Positions 1 to 6,626 of a stretch of DNA of 43,570 nucleotides are shown piece after piece. Within the stretch, counting starts at the first letter, position 1. The number at the start of each line of letters is the position of its first letter. A program made the translations under genes and the position numbers. The DNA comes from Desulfatibacillum aliphaticivorans DSM 15576 (lineage in GTDB: Bacteria > Desulfobacterota > Desulfobacteria > Desulfobacterales > Desulfatibacillaceae), in assembly GCF_000429905.1 (NCBI RefSeq), contig NZ_AUCT01000042.1:1-43570 (forward strand), in the 5' to 3' direction. A model generated the notes under the pieces. That model was not told where the DNA came from and did not search any database. It saw only the letters and a list, made by a program, of their open reading frames with translations.

Positions 1-706
1 AACTTCCCAGGTGATCCTTGGAAAAATACTGAATCCCCTCCCCGTCCGTGATCTTGGCGATGCGCCGGTCCGCGCCGAAGATGTACTTGGTCGCCGCGCC
101 GTCCTTGACTTCATACAGGCTGCCTGCGTAGAAGGTCGTGCTTTCGCCGACCACTTCCTTGCGCACCCGGGCGCCGTTTCCGTCATAATAGAAATTGGTG
201 GTCACATCCGGCTGGCCGGACACGGATTTCACCACCTGGGTTGGCATGTTGTCCACGTTATAGTCAATGGCCAGGGTGGCGCTGATGCTGCCGGCCCCTT
301 CCAACTTGGGGCAGGCCGTGATGTTGCCGTTGGCGTCGTAGGAGTAGTTATATACGGTTCCGCCCGCCGTCACCGCATCCAGCTTGTGGGTGACGCTGTT
401 GTAGGCGTAGGTCATGGACGCTCCGTCCTGAGACTTGGTCAGGATGTTGCCTATGGAGTCGTAGGTCCAGGCCATGGAGCCCGTGGTGGAGGCCTCGCTC
501 GTCAGCCGGTGCAGATCGTCGTAGGCGTAGGTGTATGCGTGGCTCCGCATGTTGTCGGTTATGGAGGCGATATTGCCGCCGTCCGTATAGGTGTAGGCGT
601 AGTTCTGGTAATCGGTCGCGCCATGGGAGGTCTGGATGGCCATGAGCCGCGTGGAATCCGGGTCGTAGGTATGCTCCGTGGTCACGCCGTTGGCGTAGTC
701 CACCAT
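1..706 (-). CDS. RHS core fragment, copy 1 (C-terminus beyond window)
   Basis: Read on the minus strand from an ATG at 706, the frame stays open to the window edge and gives YD-repeat sequence (KMVDYANGVTTEHTYD, YDSIGNIL, YNYSYDANGNITACP, ATKYIFGADRRIAKITDG, FSKDHLGS). This is an RHS-family beta-shell core. It matches copy 2 (3570-4077) almost base for base over about 508 bp and extends about 65 codons further upstream than copy 2. An in-frame TAG lies at 737-739, eleven codons before the ATG, so the full N-terminal part of an RHS protein is absent. The variable C-terminal domain is outside the window. It is probably an orphan, displaced RHS tail rather than an intact secreted effector. Whether it is translated is unknown. 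Confidence 0.8.
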   Translation of the reverse strand, partial: MVDYANGVTTEHTYDPDSTRLMAIQTSHGATDYQNYAYTYTDGGNIASITDNMRSHAYTYAYDDLHRLTSEASTTGSMAWTYDSIGNILTKSQDGASMTYAYNSVTHKLDAVTAGGTVYNYSYDANGNITACPKLEGAGSISATLAIDYNVDNMPTQVVKSVSGQPDVTTNFYYDGNGARVRKEVVGESTTFYAGSLYEVKDGAATKYIFGADRRIAKITDGEGIQYFSKDHLGS

Positions 707-712
707 CTTTTG

Positions 713-805
713 TTTTTGGGTAGCCCTGGCAGAGCCCTATCCTGCCAGGGTCGCATAGCGACATGTTGTTCACCCGAAGAGATCGTAGATAGCCTGCAAC
801 TTGTC
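713..805 (-). other. conserved leader joined to RHS copy 1
   Basis: Bases 713-734 are identical to 4084-4105, and 788-805 are identical to 4165-4182; the sequence between them is similar but diverged. Read on the minus strand the outer block encodes a short tail of the form DKLQAIYDLFG followed by TGA, which looks like the C-terminus of a lost gene. The inner block abuts the RHS core. The same leader joins two RHS copies at different points of the core, so it marks a recombination boundary. Origin unknown. Confidence 0.6.
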
Positions 806-904
806 GTAACCGCCGCGTTTCCCATGCCTAAAATCAAATGAATGTTCACCTGTTTCAACGTCATTTCGGCCCTGCTTTATCCCTTATCAAAACCAAAATT
901 ATCT

Positions 905-1524
905 AAAATAATATATGATTTCAAAAGGATATAGAGTTAGTTACTTATTAAGGGACGTCCCCCAGAAACAATTTATCTAAAAATAACCCATGATTTCAAA
1001 AAGATATAAAGTTAGTGACTTAGTAAGGGACGTCCCCCAGAATTCTTATAAAATGAGCCGGGAGCAGTATTTGGAGTACCTGGAAAGATCGTCCGCCATG
1101 GCCCGCAGCAAGATTGCGGCGCTCATGGCCACAAGCAGATGGCGGAGGATGACCGATGAGGCAAAGGGCGCGGCGGTGGAGAAGATTGTCCGGTCTGCCA
1201 GGAGCAGAGTTAGGGGGAGGATGAAAAGGGTGGTGCATAGAAAAGCCAGGGCTGCTTGAGAAGAAACCCAGGCCAAAAGCAGTCACAAATCACCCATTAT
1301 TTCAAAATGATATAGAGTTACTGATTTACTGAGGGACGTCCCGTAGAATCCAAATCACCCATTATTTCAAAATGATATAGAGTTAGTGAATTAGCTAGGG
1401 ACGTCCCCGAGATTCTATAGAGTTAGTGAATTAGCTAGGGACGTCCCCGAGATTCATAGGGACGTCCCCGAGATTCTTTAAAAGTTAAAATTACCGTTGA
1501 CAGGAGGCATTATAGGATGTCCCC
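905..1524. repeat. array of ~55-bp repeats carrying GGGACGTCCC
   Basis: The perfect palindrome GGGACGTCCC occurs at 952-961, 1027-1036, 1333-1342, 1398-1407, 1438-1447 and 1459-1468. Most copies sit at the end of a longer unit that begins with ATGATTTCAAAA or CATTATTTCAAAA and contains GATATAGAGTTAGT. The last copies are progressively shortened, as in tandem slippage. The array closes with a 28-bp block at 1497-1524 that recurs with one mismatch at 4547-4574. The layout is REP-like and occupies the junction between two RHS modules. No transposase gene is visible here. Confidence 0.8.
1053..1259 (+). CDS. small basic hypothetical protein or gene remnant
   Basis: A 68-residue frame starts at ATG 1053, directly after a repeat unit. 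It is rich in Arg, Lys and Ala (MSREQYLEYLERSSAMARSK, then TDEAKGAAVEKIVRSARSR). The helix-rich, basic C-terminus resembles the tail ends of some phage structural proteins, but I cannot assign a family. The frame extends upstream to 990 only by translating the intergenic repeat, which argues against that earlier start. It sits inside the repeat array and is probably a remnant of a mobile or phage gene; real expression is doubtful. Confidence 0.3.
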   Translation: MSREQYLEYLERSSAMARSKIAALMATSRWRRMTDEAKGAAVEKIVRSARSRVRGRMKRVVHRKARAA

Positions 1525-1537
1525 AACTTCACCAACT

Positions 1538-2686
1538 TCAATTGTCGTTTTCCTCCGTTGGCAAGTTATCTATCCATACGTATTTGACTCTATGAGTGCC
1601 ATAAGCTCCGTCAACATGATAACATTTGGAGCTGTCATTGGTATCCACGACCAATACACTGAAAATGTTTTTACTACGGTGGATAATACCTGAACTGGGC
1701 CTCATGCACATTAGGAACCTACCGTCGGGAGAAAACATAATGGGAAACCCTGGCAAATTGGAAAGACCAAATGGTTTGGTTGCTTTTGTTTCTAAATCCA
1801 CACAGATATTTTCATTCATACCCCTGCACAAAATATAGTTACCAGAGGAATTCAACATAGGCCAACTTCCATCTACAATGTATTCTGATTCCCAAGTATT
1901 GATATCAAGTTTGAATACCCCCTTGACAAACCGAGGAGCCCCAAATATTGTTTTTATTCCCGGTTCGTCATCTAATACGAACCTTAAAGAACCTTCTCCT
2001 TTAGAACCCTGGTCTTCATCATAAAGGGAGGTGTCTTTAAAAGCGCTGTACACAATCGCCTTGGAATCAGGAAGCCAGCATAAACCAGCATCAGAGGCCA
2101 ATAGGCTATCCGGCGAGATTATTCTGCCGGATGCAATATCTAAAACTACTAACCGACACCGAACTCCCAAGTCAAACCTTTCATTTTTCTCATCCACATA
2201 ATGAATTTTGTTAACTCCCAATAGGCAGGCAATTTTGGTTTTATCAGGAGAGATTTCAAGGTCCAAAACATTTGAAGCGATTGGTCCGATCTGCATCTTC
2301 CGGCAATGTCCTTCTCCTGCAAATGGCACCATGTATATCAGATTATCCTTCGTTTCAGCCCAAACCATAAAATCATCAAGTAGGTCCCACGCTCTTGGGA
2401 ATGTATAAAAAAAGCGCAACTCGTCCTGAAGGCAAGGGCCGTACTCACTCCAATTATCAAGGCTGGCGTTATAAACCATAAAGGGGTACTTGTATTCTGA
2501 ATCATCTACTCTAACAATTTTCCCGGGAAGTAAACTGGCTTTAGAAACTGCAGCAACTGTATTTTCATCCACATTATGCAGGATGCCATCTCCCTGTTGG
2601 GAAAGAGCATATCCCCCGAAAAATATAAAAAAAATGCTGAACGAGAAAATTGACCGTCTAACAAACAGCTCTAAATATTTGGACAT
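1538..2686 (-). CDS. secreted beta-propeller-like protein, candidate immunity gene of RHS copy 2
   Basis: This is a 382-residue protein with a hydrophobic N-terminal signal (SIFSFSIFFIFFGGYALS). ATG 2686 is chosen because AGGGAGG lies about 8 bases upstream; the frame is open to 2719 but without a ribosome site. Repeating blocks of the type SPDKTKIACLL, LVVLDIASGRI, WLPDSKAIVYS and SPDGRFLMCM are the blade signature of TolB/WD40-like propellers, so an exported propeller is likely. It starts 42 bp after the RHS copy 2 stop on the same strand and is clearly more AT-rich than the RHS core. That position and composition are typical of an immunity or accessory gene acquired with the toxin tip. No family name can be given. 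Alternatively it is unrelated cargo. Confidence 0.6.
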   Translation of the reverse strand: MSKYLELFVRRSIFSFSIFFIFFGGYALSQQGDGILHNVDENTVAAVSKASLLPGKIVRVDDSEYKYPFMVYNASLDNWSEYGPCLQDELRFFYTFPRAWDLLDDFMVWAETKDNLIYMVPFAGEGHCRKMQIGPIASNVLDLEISPDKTKIACLLGVNKIHYVDEKNERFDLGVRCRLVVLDIASGRIISPDSLLASDAGLCWLPDSKAIVYSAFKDTSLYDEDQGSKGEGSLRFVLDDEPGIKTIFGAPRFVKGVFKLDINTWESEYIVDGSWPMLNSSGNYILCRGMNENICVDLETKATKPFGLSNLPGFPIMFSPDGRFLMCMRPSSGIIHRSKNIFSVLVVDTNDSSKCYHVDGAYGTHRVKYVWIDNLPTEENDN

Positions 2687-2727
2687 AGTTGGCCTCCCTC
2701 TTATCATTTTACAAAACAATGCTGTTT

Positions 2728-4044
2728 CTAAGGCAATCCGCCACTATAATCATTGCCTTCATCCTCTCCTCCAAATTCCTGTGCCCCCCAGTTGTCATCT
2801 TCGCTGAGTTGCCTATCAAAAGTGTCTGGATTAGGGATGCCCCCATCATTTTCTCGGCCGCTTGGTGTTTCTATTCCGTCGACATCTAATGCACTAGTAG
2901 TTGCCGTAACACAATTCTCCCCTTCATCTGCATTTAAATCATAGCTTAAATCATCTTCTTCCACTCGTCTGTTCTTTTCCAACATGTTTTTATATACTTC
3001 CTTTGCAACTTCATTGGGTACTTCCATTGTATAGTGTTTCCCATATTCATCATTTCTATTCAATAATTCAGTATCGTCGCGATACGCTGCATCCACTGGT
3101 TGTCCTGTTAATACTGAGAATGTGGTTGCTTCCTCCGATGGATACAACCCTCTCGTATAAACGGTACCGTCATCAAGAGATACAGTCAATGCAACATGCC
3201 CTGCACGATGCCCAAAACTTATCATCCCCTCCTTTCCTGGCGTTGGGTCATGAACAGATATTGTGACTGAGGCATGCCCCGTCGGATCGACATAAATCAA
3301 CGGATTATTGCTGCAATAAGCGTAGGGATTGAGCTGTTGGGGATCGTAGACATTAGGTATCAAAGAATCCGGGCTGATGAACCGGCCAATGGCGGGATCA
3401 TAATGCCTGGCGTCGTAATTGTAAAGGCCCGTGGACTCGTCCAGTTCCTGGTCCGTGTATTTGTAGGGCGTGGGCGTTGCCACGGAACCGGTGTAAAAGC
3501 GGTCCTCGCCGAAGGGCCGGTAATCGGCCTGTTCCACCACGGCGCCGGAGTCGTCCGTCACCACGGTGGAACTTCCCAGGTGATCCTTGGAAAAATACTG
3601 AATCCCCTCCCCGTCCGTGATCTTGGCGATGCGCCGGTCCGCGCCGAAGATGTACTTGGTCGCCACTCCATTTTTGACTTCATACAGGCTGCCCGCGTAA
3701 AAGGTCGTGCTTTCGCCCACTACTTCCTTGCGCACCCGTGCGCCGTTTCCGTCGTAATAGAAGTTTGTGGTCACGTCCGGCTGGCCGGACACGGATTTCA
3801 CCACCTGGGTTGGCATGTTGTCCACGTTATAGTCAATGGCCAGGGTGGCGCTGATGCTGCCGGCCCCTTCTAACTTGGGGCACGCCGTGATGTTGCCGTT
3901 GGCGTCGTAGGAGTAGTTATATACGGTTCCGCCGGCCGTGACCGCATCCAGCTTATGGGTGACGCTGTTGTACGAGTAGGTCATGGACGATCCGTCCTGG
4001 GACTTGGACAGGATGTTGCCTATGGAGTCGTAGGTCCAGGCCAT
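2728..4044 (-). CDS. RHS core fragment with variable C-terminal domain, copy 2
   Basis: 438 residues from ATG 4044. Residues 1-257 are RHS/YD core and end in the conserved RHS core motif (RFISPDSLIPNVYDPQQLNP, then YVDPTGH). Residues 258-438 are a variable tip: GHRAGHVALTV with His283, then ENCVTATTSAL with Cys378, and an acidic tail. A His in a GHVAL-type strand followed by a Cys at the start of a helix is the layout of circularly permuted NlpC/P60-like or papain-fold peptidases; this is a motif-level guess. RHS homology continues upstream only to about 4081 and an in-frame TAA lies at 4114-4116, so the N-terminal half of the protein is missing. The tip is more AT-rich than the core. The next gene on the strand may protect against it. 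Confidence 0.8.
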   Translation of the reverse strand: MAWTYDSIGNILSKSQDGSSMTYSYNSVTHKLDAVTAGGTVYNYSYDANGNITACPKLEGAGSISATLAIDYNVDNMPTQVVKSVSGQPDVTTNFYYDGNGARVRKEVVGESTTFYAGSLYEVKNGVATKYIFGADRRIAKITDGEGIQYFSKDHLGSSTVVTDDSGAVVEQADYRPFGEDRFYTGSVATPTPYKYTDQELDESTGLYNYDARHYDPAIGRFISPDSLIPNVYDPQQLNPYAYCSNNPLIYVDPTGHASVTISVHDPTPGKEGMISFGHRAGHVALTVSLDDGTVYTRGLYPSEEATTFSVLTGQPVDAAYRDDTELLNRNDEYGKHYTMEVPNEVAKEVYKNMLEKNRRVEEDDLSYDLNADEGENCVTATTSALDVDGIETPSGRENDGGIPNPDTFDRQLSEDDNWGAQEFGGEDEGNDYSGGLP

Positions 4045-4083
4045 GGAGCCCGACGTGGAGGCCTCGCTCGTCAGCCGGCGCCT

Positions 4084-4182
4084 TTTTTGGGTAGCCCTGG
4101 CAGAGTCCCTGCTTTACGCCGCCGGGATCGCGGAGCGGCATTTTGTTCAAGCAAAGAGATTGTGGATAGCCTGCAACTTGTC
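4084..4182 (-). other. conserved leader joined to RHS copy 2
   Basis: This is the second copy of the 713-805 leader: two identical blocks (4084-4105 and 4165-4182) with diverged sequence between. Minus-strand translation of the outer block again gives a short tail, DKLQAIHNLFA then TGA. Here the leader meets the RHS core about 65 codons further into the core than at copy 1, which shows that the same flank has been joined to different breakpoints. Confidence 0.6.
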
Positions 4183-4281
4183 CGAGTGGGCAATGCTTGG
4201 ATAGCCTTCAAACCAACGGCATTTCCACCCGCCTCACCGCCGTTTTTGCTAAAATATGGCCCCTATGTAATGAAAAATAAT

Positions 4282-4740
4282 ATATGATTTCAAAAAGATA
4301 TACAGTTAGTCACTTATTAAGGGACGTCCCCACGAATTCATTAAGGGACGTCCCCACGAATTCACAGCAAGGTGTGGGACGCCGGATACTGATAACGATG
4401 AGGCCAAGGGAGCGCCATTAGGAGGGAAACCCGCCATACCAACCGCAAGGCATTGCCTGCAAATGCCTCAGGACTGGTGCGGCCGAAAAAGTGGCAAATT
4501 GATATCTGCTTGATTTTATGGGAATTACAAAAAATCAAAATCACCCTTGACAGGAGACATTATAGGATGTCCCCAAGAAACTTCACCTGTTTCACCGTTA
4601 CTTTTGCCTTAATTGCCCCTCACCCAAACCAAAATTATCCAAAATAATTTATGATTTCAAGAGGATATTGAGTTTCTTAGTTTCTTAAACACGTCCCCCA
4701 AAGTCACTCATTTTTCCCTTGACTTTACTTATCATGGATG
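4282..4740. repeat. second junction array of GGGACGTCCC repeats
   Basis: GGGACGTCCC palindromes lie at 4321-4330 and 4345-4354, with a decayed unit at about 4648-4700 that keeps the same preceding motif (ATGATTTCAAGAGGATAT). The 28-bp block at 4547-4574 matches 1497-1524 with one mismatch. Bases 4370-4545 between the repeat parts are GC-richer and hold no convincing gene. The array separates the candidate immunity gene at 4769 from the leader of copy 2, the same place the first array has in its module. Confidence 0.75.
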
Positions 4741-4768
4741 TCCCGCAGAATTTAAAAGTCACTAAAAG

Positions 4769-5260
4769 TCATTTTCGACGCATTTGTCCAATTCTACCCC
4801 ACTCAATATCAATTTTGTACAACTCCAAAAAGGAAAAAAAATCATCTTGAAATGCAGGGCATCCATAAACTCTTCCATCCTTTAGAACAAAATGTACAGC
4901 AATATTTACTAGCATTGAACGCAAGTCACTAAGTGGAAACTTTATTGGTTGATTTTTAAAAAATAACCAAATAGTTATCTCTCTTTTTTTCATATCAAAT
5001 ATCATCTTATAAGGCATCCTAAAGAAAAATAATCTTACAATAATATATAAAAAGCAAAAAACTGGGGCTATAAAAGTGAGGACTGTTTCTGGGTACAGGG
5101 ATGAGATTGTTGGGCAATGGGTCCACCTATCATATGCTTCAATAGATAGTAATAGCAGGAGCAGAACGATTATGATATATAGAATATTATTGAAAAACTT
5201 TGATATCAATCCCATATCATATGAGTATATCATCCCATCAATATTACTTACCATGCTCAT
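4769..5260 (-). CDS. two-helix membrane protein, candidate immunity gene of RHS copy 3
   Basis: 163 residues from ATG 5260, chosen because GGAG lies 5 bases upstream; a TTG at 5302 would add 14 residues. Two strongly hydrophobic segments (FFNNILYIIIVLLLLLLSI and TVLTFIAPVFCFLYIIVRLFFF) form a membrane hairpin. A cytosolic beta-rich part follows (DMKKREITIWLFFKNQPIKF, then HFVLKDGRVYG) that recalls bacterial PH-like domains of membrane proteins. It begins 52 bp after the RHS copy 3 stop on the same strand and is strongly AT-rich. Since the copy 3 tip is glycine-zipper rich and probably membrane-active, a membrane-embedded immunity protein would make sense. That role is inferred from position only. 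Confidence 0.6.
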   Translation of the reverse strand: MSMVSNIDGMIYSYDMGLISKFFNNILYIIIVLLLLLLSIEAYDRWTHCPTISSLYPETVLTFIAPVFCFLYIIVRLFFFRMPYKMIFDMKKREITIWLFFKNQPIKFPLSDLRSMLVNIAVHFVLKDGRVYGCPAFQDDFFSFLELYKIDIEWGRIGQMRRK

Positions 5261-5312
5261 TTCCACTCCATGCCTGACAACAAGTTCATCGCTTGAAGAC
5301 AATCCTCTACTG

Positions 5313-6413
5313 TTATAGTTGATTGTCAGTACTACCCTCAGAATTCTGAAATGATTCGGAATTCATACTATCCTCTTCCCCAGAACGGGCATCTGAATGG
5401 GAGTTAGATTCTTGATCGGTATCTAAAGAAGAGCCTCCTGTAGGAGCATTGGAACCTGTTGAGGTATCATCGGAAAGAGGTCCATACTCTTGTTCATTAT
5501 TCTTTTTCTTATTGTTCCTGTAACCTCCAATGAGGTTCTGCAAAAGTCCTTCGAGAGATTCCAATGTAAATGTGACTGTCAAACCAGTGAGATTTTCAAG
5601 TCCTTTTTCTTTTCCAACTCTACTTACAACTGCTTTCACGGCCGTTTGTGCAACCTTTGCATTAGTAACGCCAAGGGTTGTATCCACTATCTCAGAGACA
5701 GGATTGCAGGCTTGGTTCCTTGCTTTAGCTAATGCCTTTTCTTTTGATAAACCTTCCTCCACTCTTGCATCATGATAAGTACTTGCAGCTCTGTTAGCCA
5801 TTCCACCAGCAAGTGCGCCAGCGGCGGCCCCTAAAGTTGTCGCAACCTTATCACTTGCACCCAAAAGGCCGACTGAACCAAATATGCCGCCTACTACACC
5901 ACCAACAAGTGCCCCAGTTACCGCTCCAACTATACTTCCCATGGGAGAAGTATTAGAGGAAAATCCTGCAACAGCCCCAGATACTGCTCCTATTGCCGCC
6001 CCTGCAACAGCCCCTGCCCAATGCCCAGTCGGATCAATATAAATCAACGGATTATTCCGGCAGTAGGCGTAGGGGTTGAGCTGTTGGGGATCGTAGACAT
6101 TGGGTATCAAAGAATCCGGGCTGATAAACCGGCCGATGGCGGGATCATAATGCCTGGCGTCGTAATTGTAAAGGCCCGTGGACGCGTCAAGCTCCTGGTC
6201 CGTGTATTTGTAGGGCGTGGGCGTTGCCACGGAACCGGTGTAAAAGCGGTCCTCGCCGAAGGGCCGGTAATCGGCCTGCTCCACCACGGCGCCGGAGTCG
6301 TCCGTCACCACGGTGGAGCTTCCCAGATGATCCTTGGAAAAATACTGGATGCCCTCCCCGTCCGTGATCTTGGCGATGCGCCGGTCCGCTCCGAAGATGT
6401 ACTTTGTCGCCAC
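5313..6413 (-). CDS. RHS core fragment with glycine-zipper C-terminal domain, copy 3
   Basis: 366 residues from ATG 6413 (MATKYIFGADRR). Residues 1-131 are RHS core ending in YIDPTGH and are nearly identical to copy 2. Residues 132-366 are a different tip: alternating small residues (AGAVAGAAIGAVSGAVAG, GAVTGALVGGVVGGIFG) form glycine-zipper hydrophobic stretches, followed by a helical basic part and a Ser/Asp/Glu/Asn-rich disordered tail. RHS homology extends upstream to SLYEVEN at about 6435, where an in-frame TGA (6453-6455) ends it. It is the shortest of the three cores. The zipper region could be a membrane-inserting toxin part or a translocation element before a toxin; no catalytic motif is visible. 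The acidic tail recalls that of copy 2. Confidence 0.75.
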   Translation of the reverse strand: MATKYIFGADRRIAKITDGEGIQYFSKDHLGSSTVVTDDSGAVVEQADYRPFGEDRFYTGSVATPTPYKYTDQELDASTGLYNYDARHYDPAIGRFISPDSLIPNVYDPQQLNPYAYCRNNPLIYIDPTGHWAGAVAGAAIGAVSGAVAGFSSNTSPMGSIVGAVTGALVGGVVGGIFGSVGLLGASDKVATTLGAAAGALAGGMANRAASTYHDARVEEGLSKEKALAKARNQACNPVSEIVDTTLGVTNAKVAQTAVKAVVSRVGKEKGLENLTGLTVTFTLESLEGLLQNLIGGYRNNKKKNNEQEYGPLSDDTSTGSNAPTGGSSLDTDQESNSHSDARSGEEDSMNSESFQNSEGSTDNQL

Positions 6414-6547
6414 TCCATTTTCGACTTCATACAGGCTATGCCATAAATCGGGTCATGCTCCCGATTCCGTCCTCAGCACGGCCGAAGGACACCGTCATCC
6501 CGTGGAGGAAAACGGCGGAACAATGACAGGCATAATAGCGAAAATAC

Positions 6548-6587
6548 AAACGGCCCGAGGAAAATTCCCCAGGCCGTTTTTTTGTTA
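6548..6587. terminator. hairpin after the TRAP permease gene
   Basis: AAACGGCC (6548-6555) pairs with GGCCGTTT (6572-6579), with GGAA/TTCC pairing inside. A run of seven T follows on the plus strand and a weaker T-rich run on the minus strand. It lies 40-80 bp beyond the permease stop and probably ends that transcript. Confidence 0.6.
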
Positions 6588-6626
6588 TCATGCGGTAAGG
6601 CGGGACGCCCTAATGCTTCCGGGTAA

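Noticed and set aside
11..841. Long plus-strand open frame opposite RHS copy 1, with similar ones at 3274-3873 and 6021-6446
   Set aside because: They are antisense shadows of the conserved RHS core; they recur in all three copies only because the core DNA is nearly identical, and they have no ribosome site.
905..1500. CRISPR array
   Set aside because: Repeats are ~55 bp, irregularly spaced, sometimes directly abutting and progressively shortened, with no unique spacers of constant length and no cas genes.
4165..4182. DKLQAIYDLFG tail in the RHS leader resembles LEGLQAIYDLF in the secreted protein at 34864
   Set aside because: Only a short helical stretch is shared and the surrounding sequence is unrelated; taken as chance.
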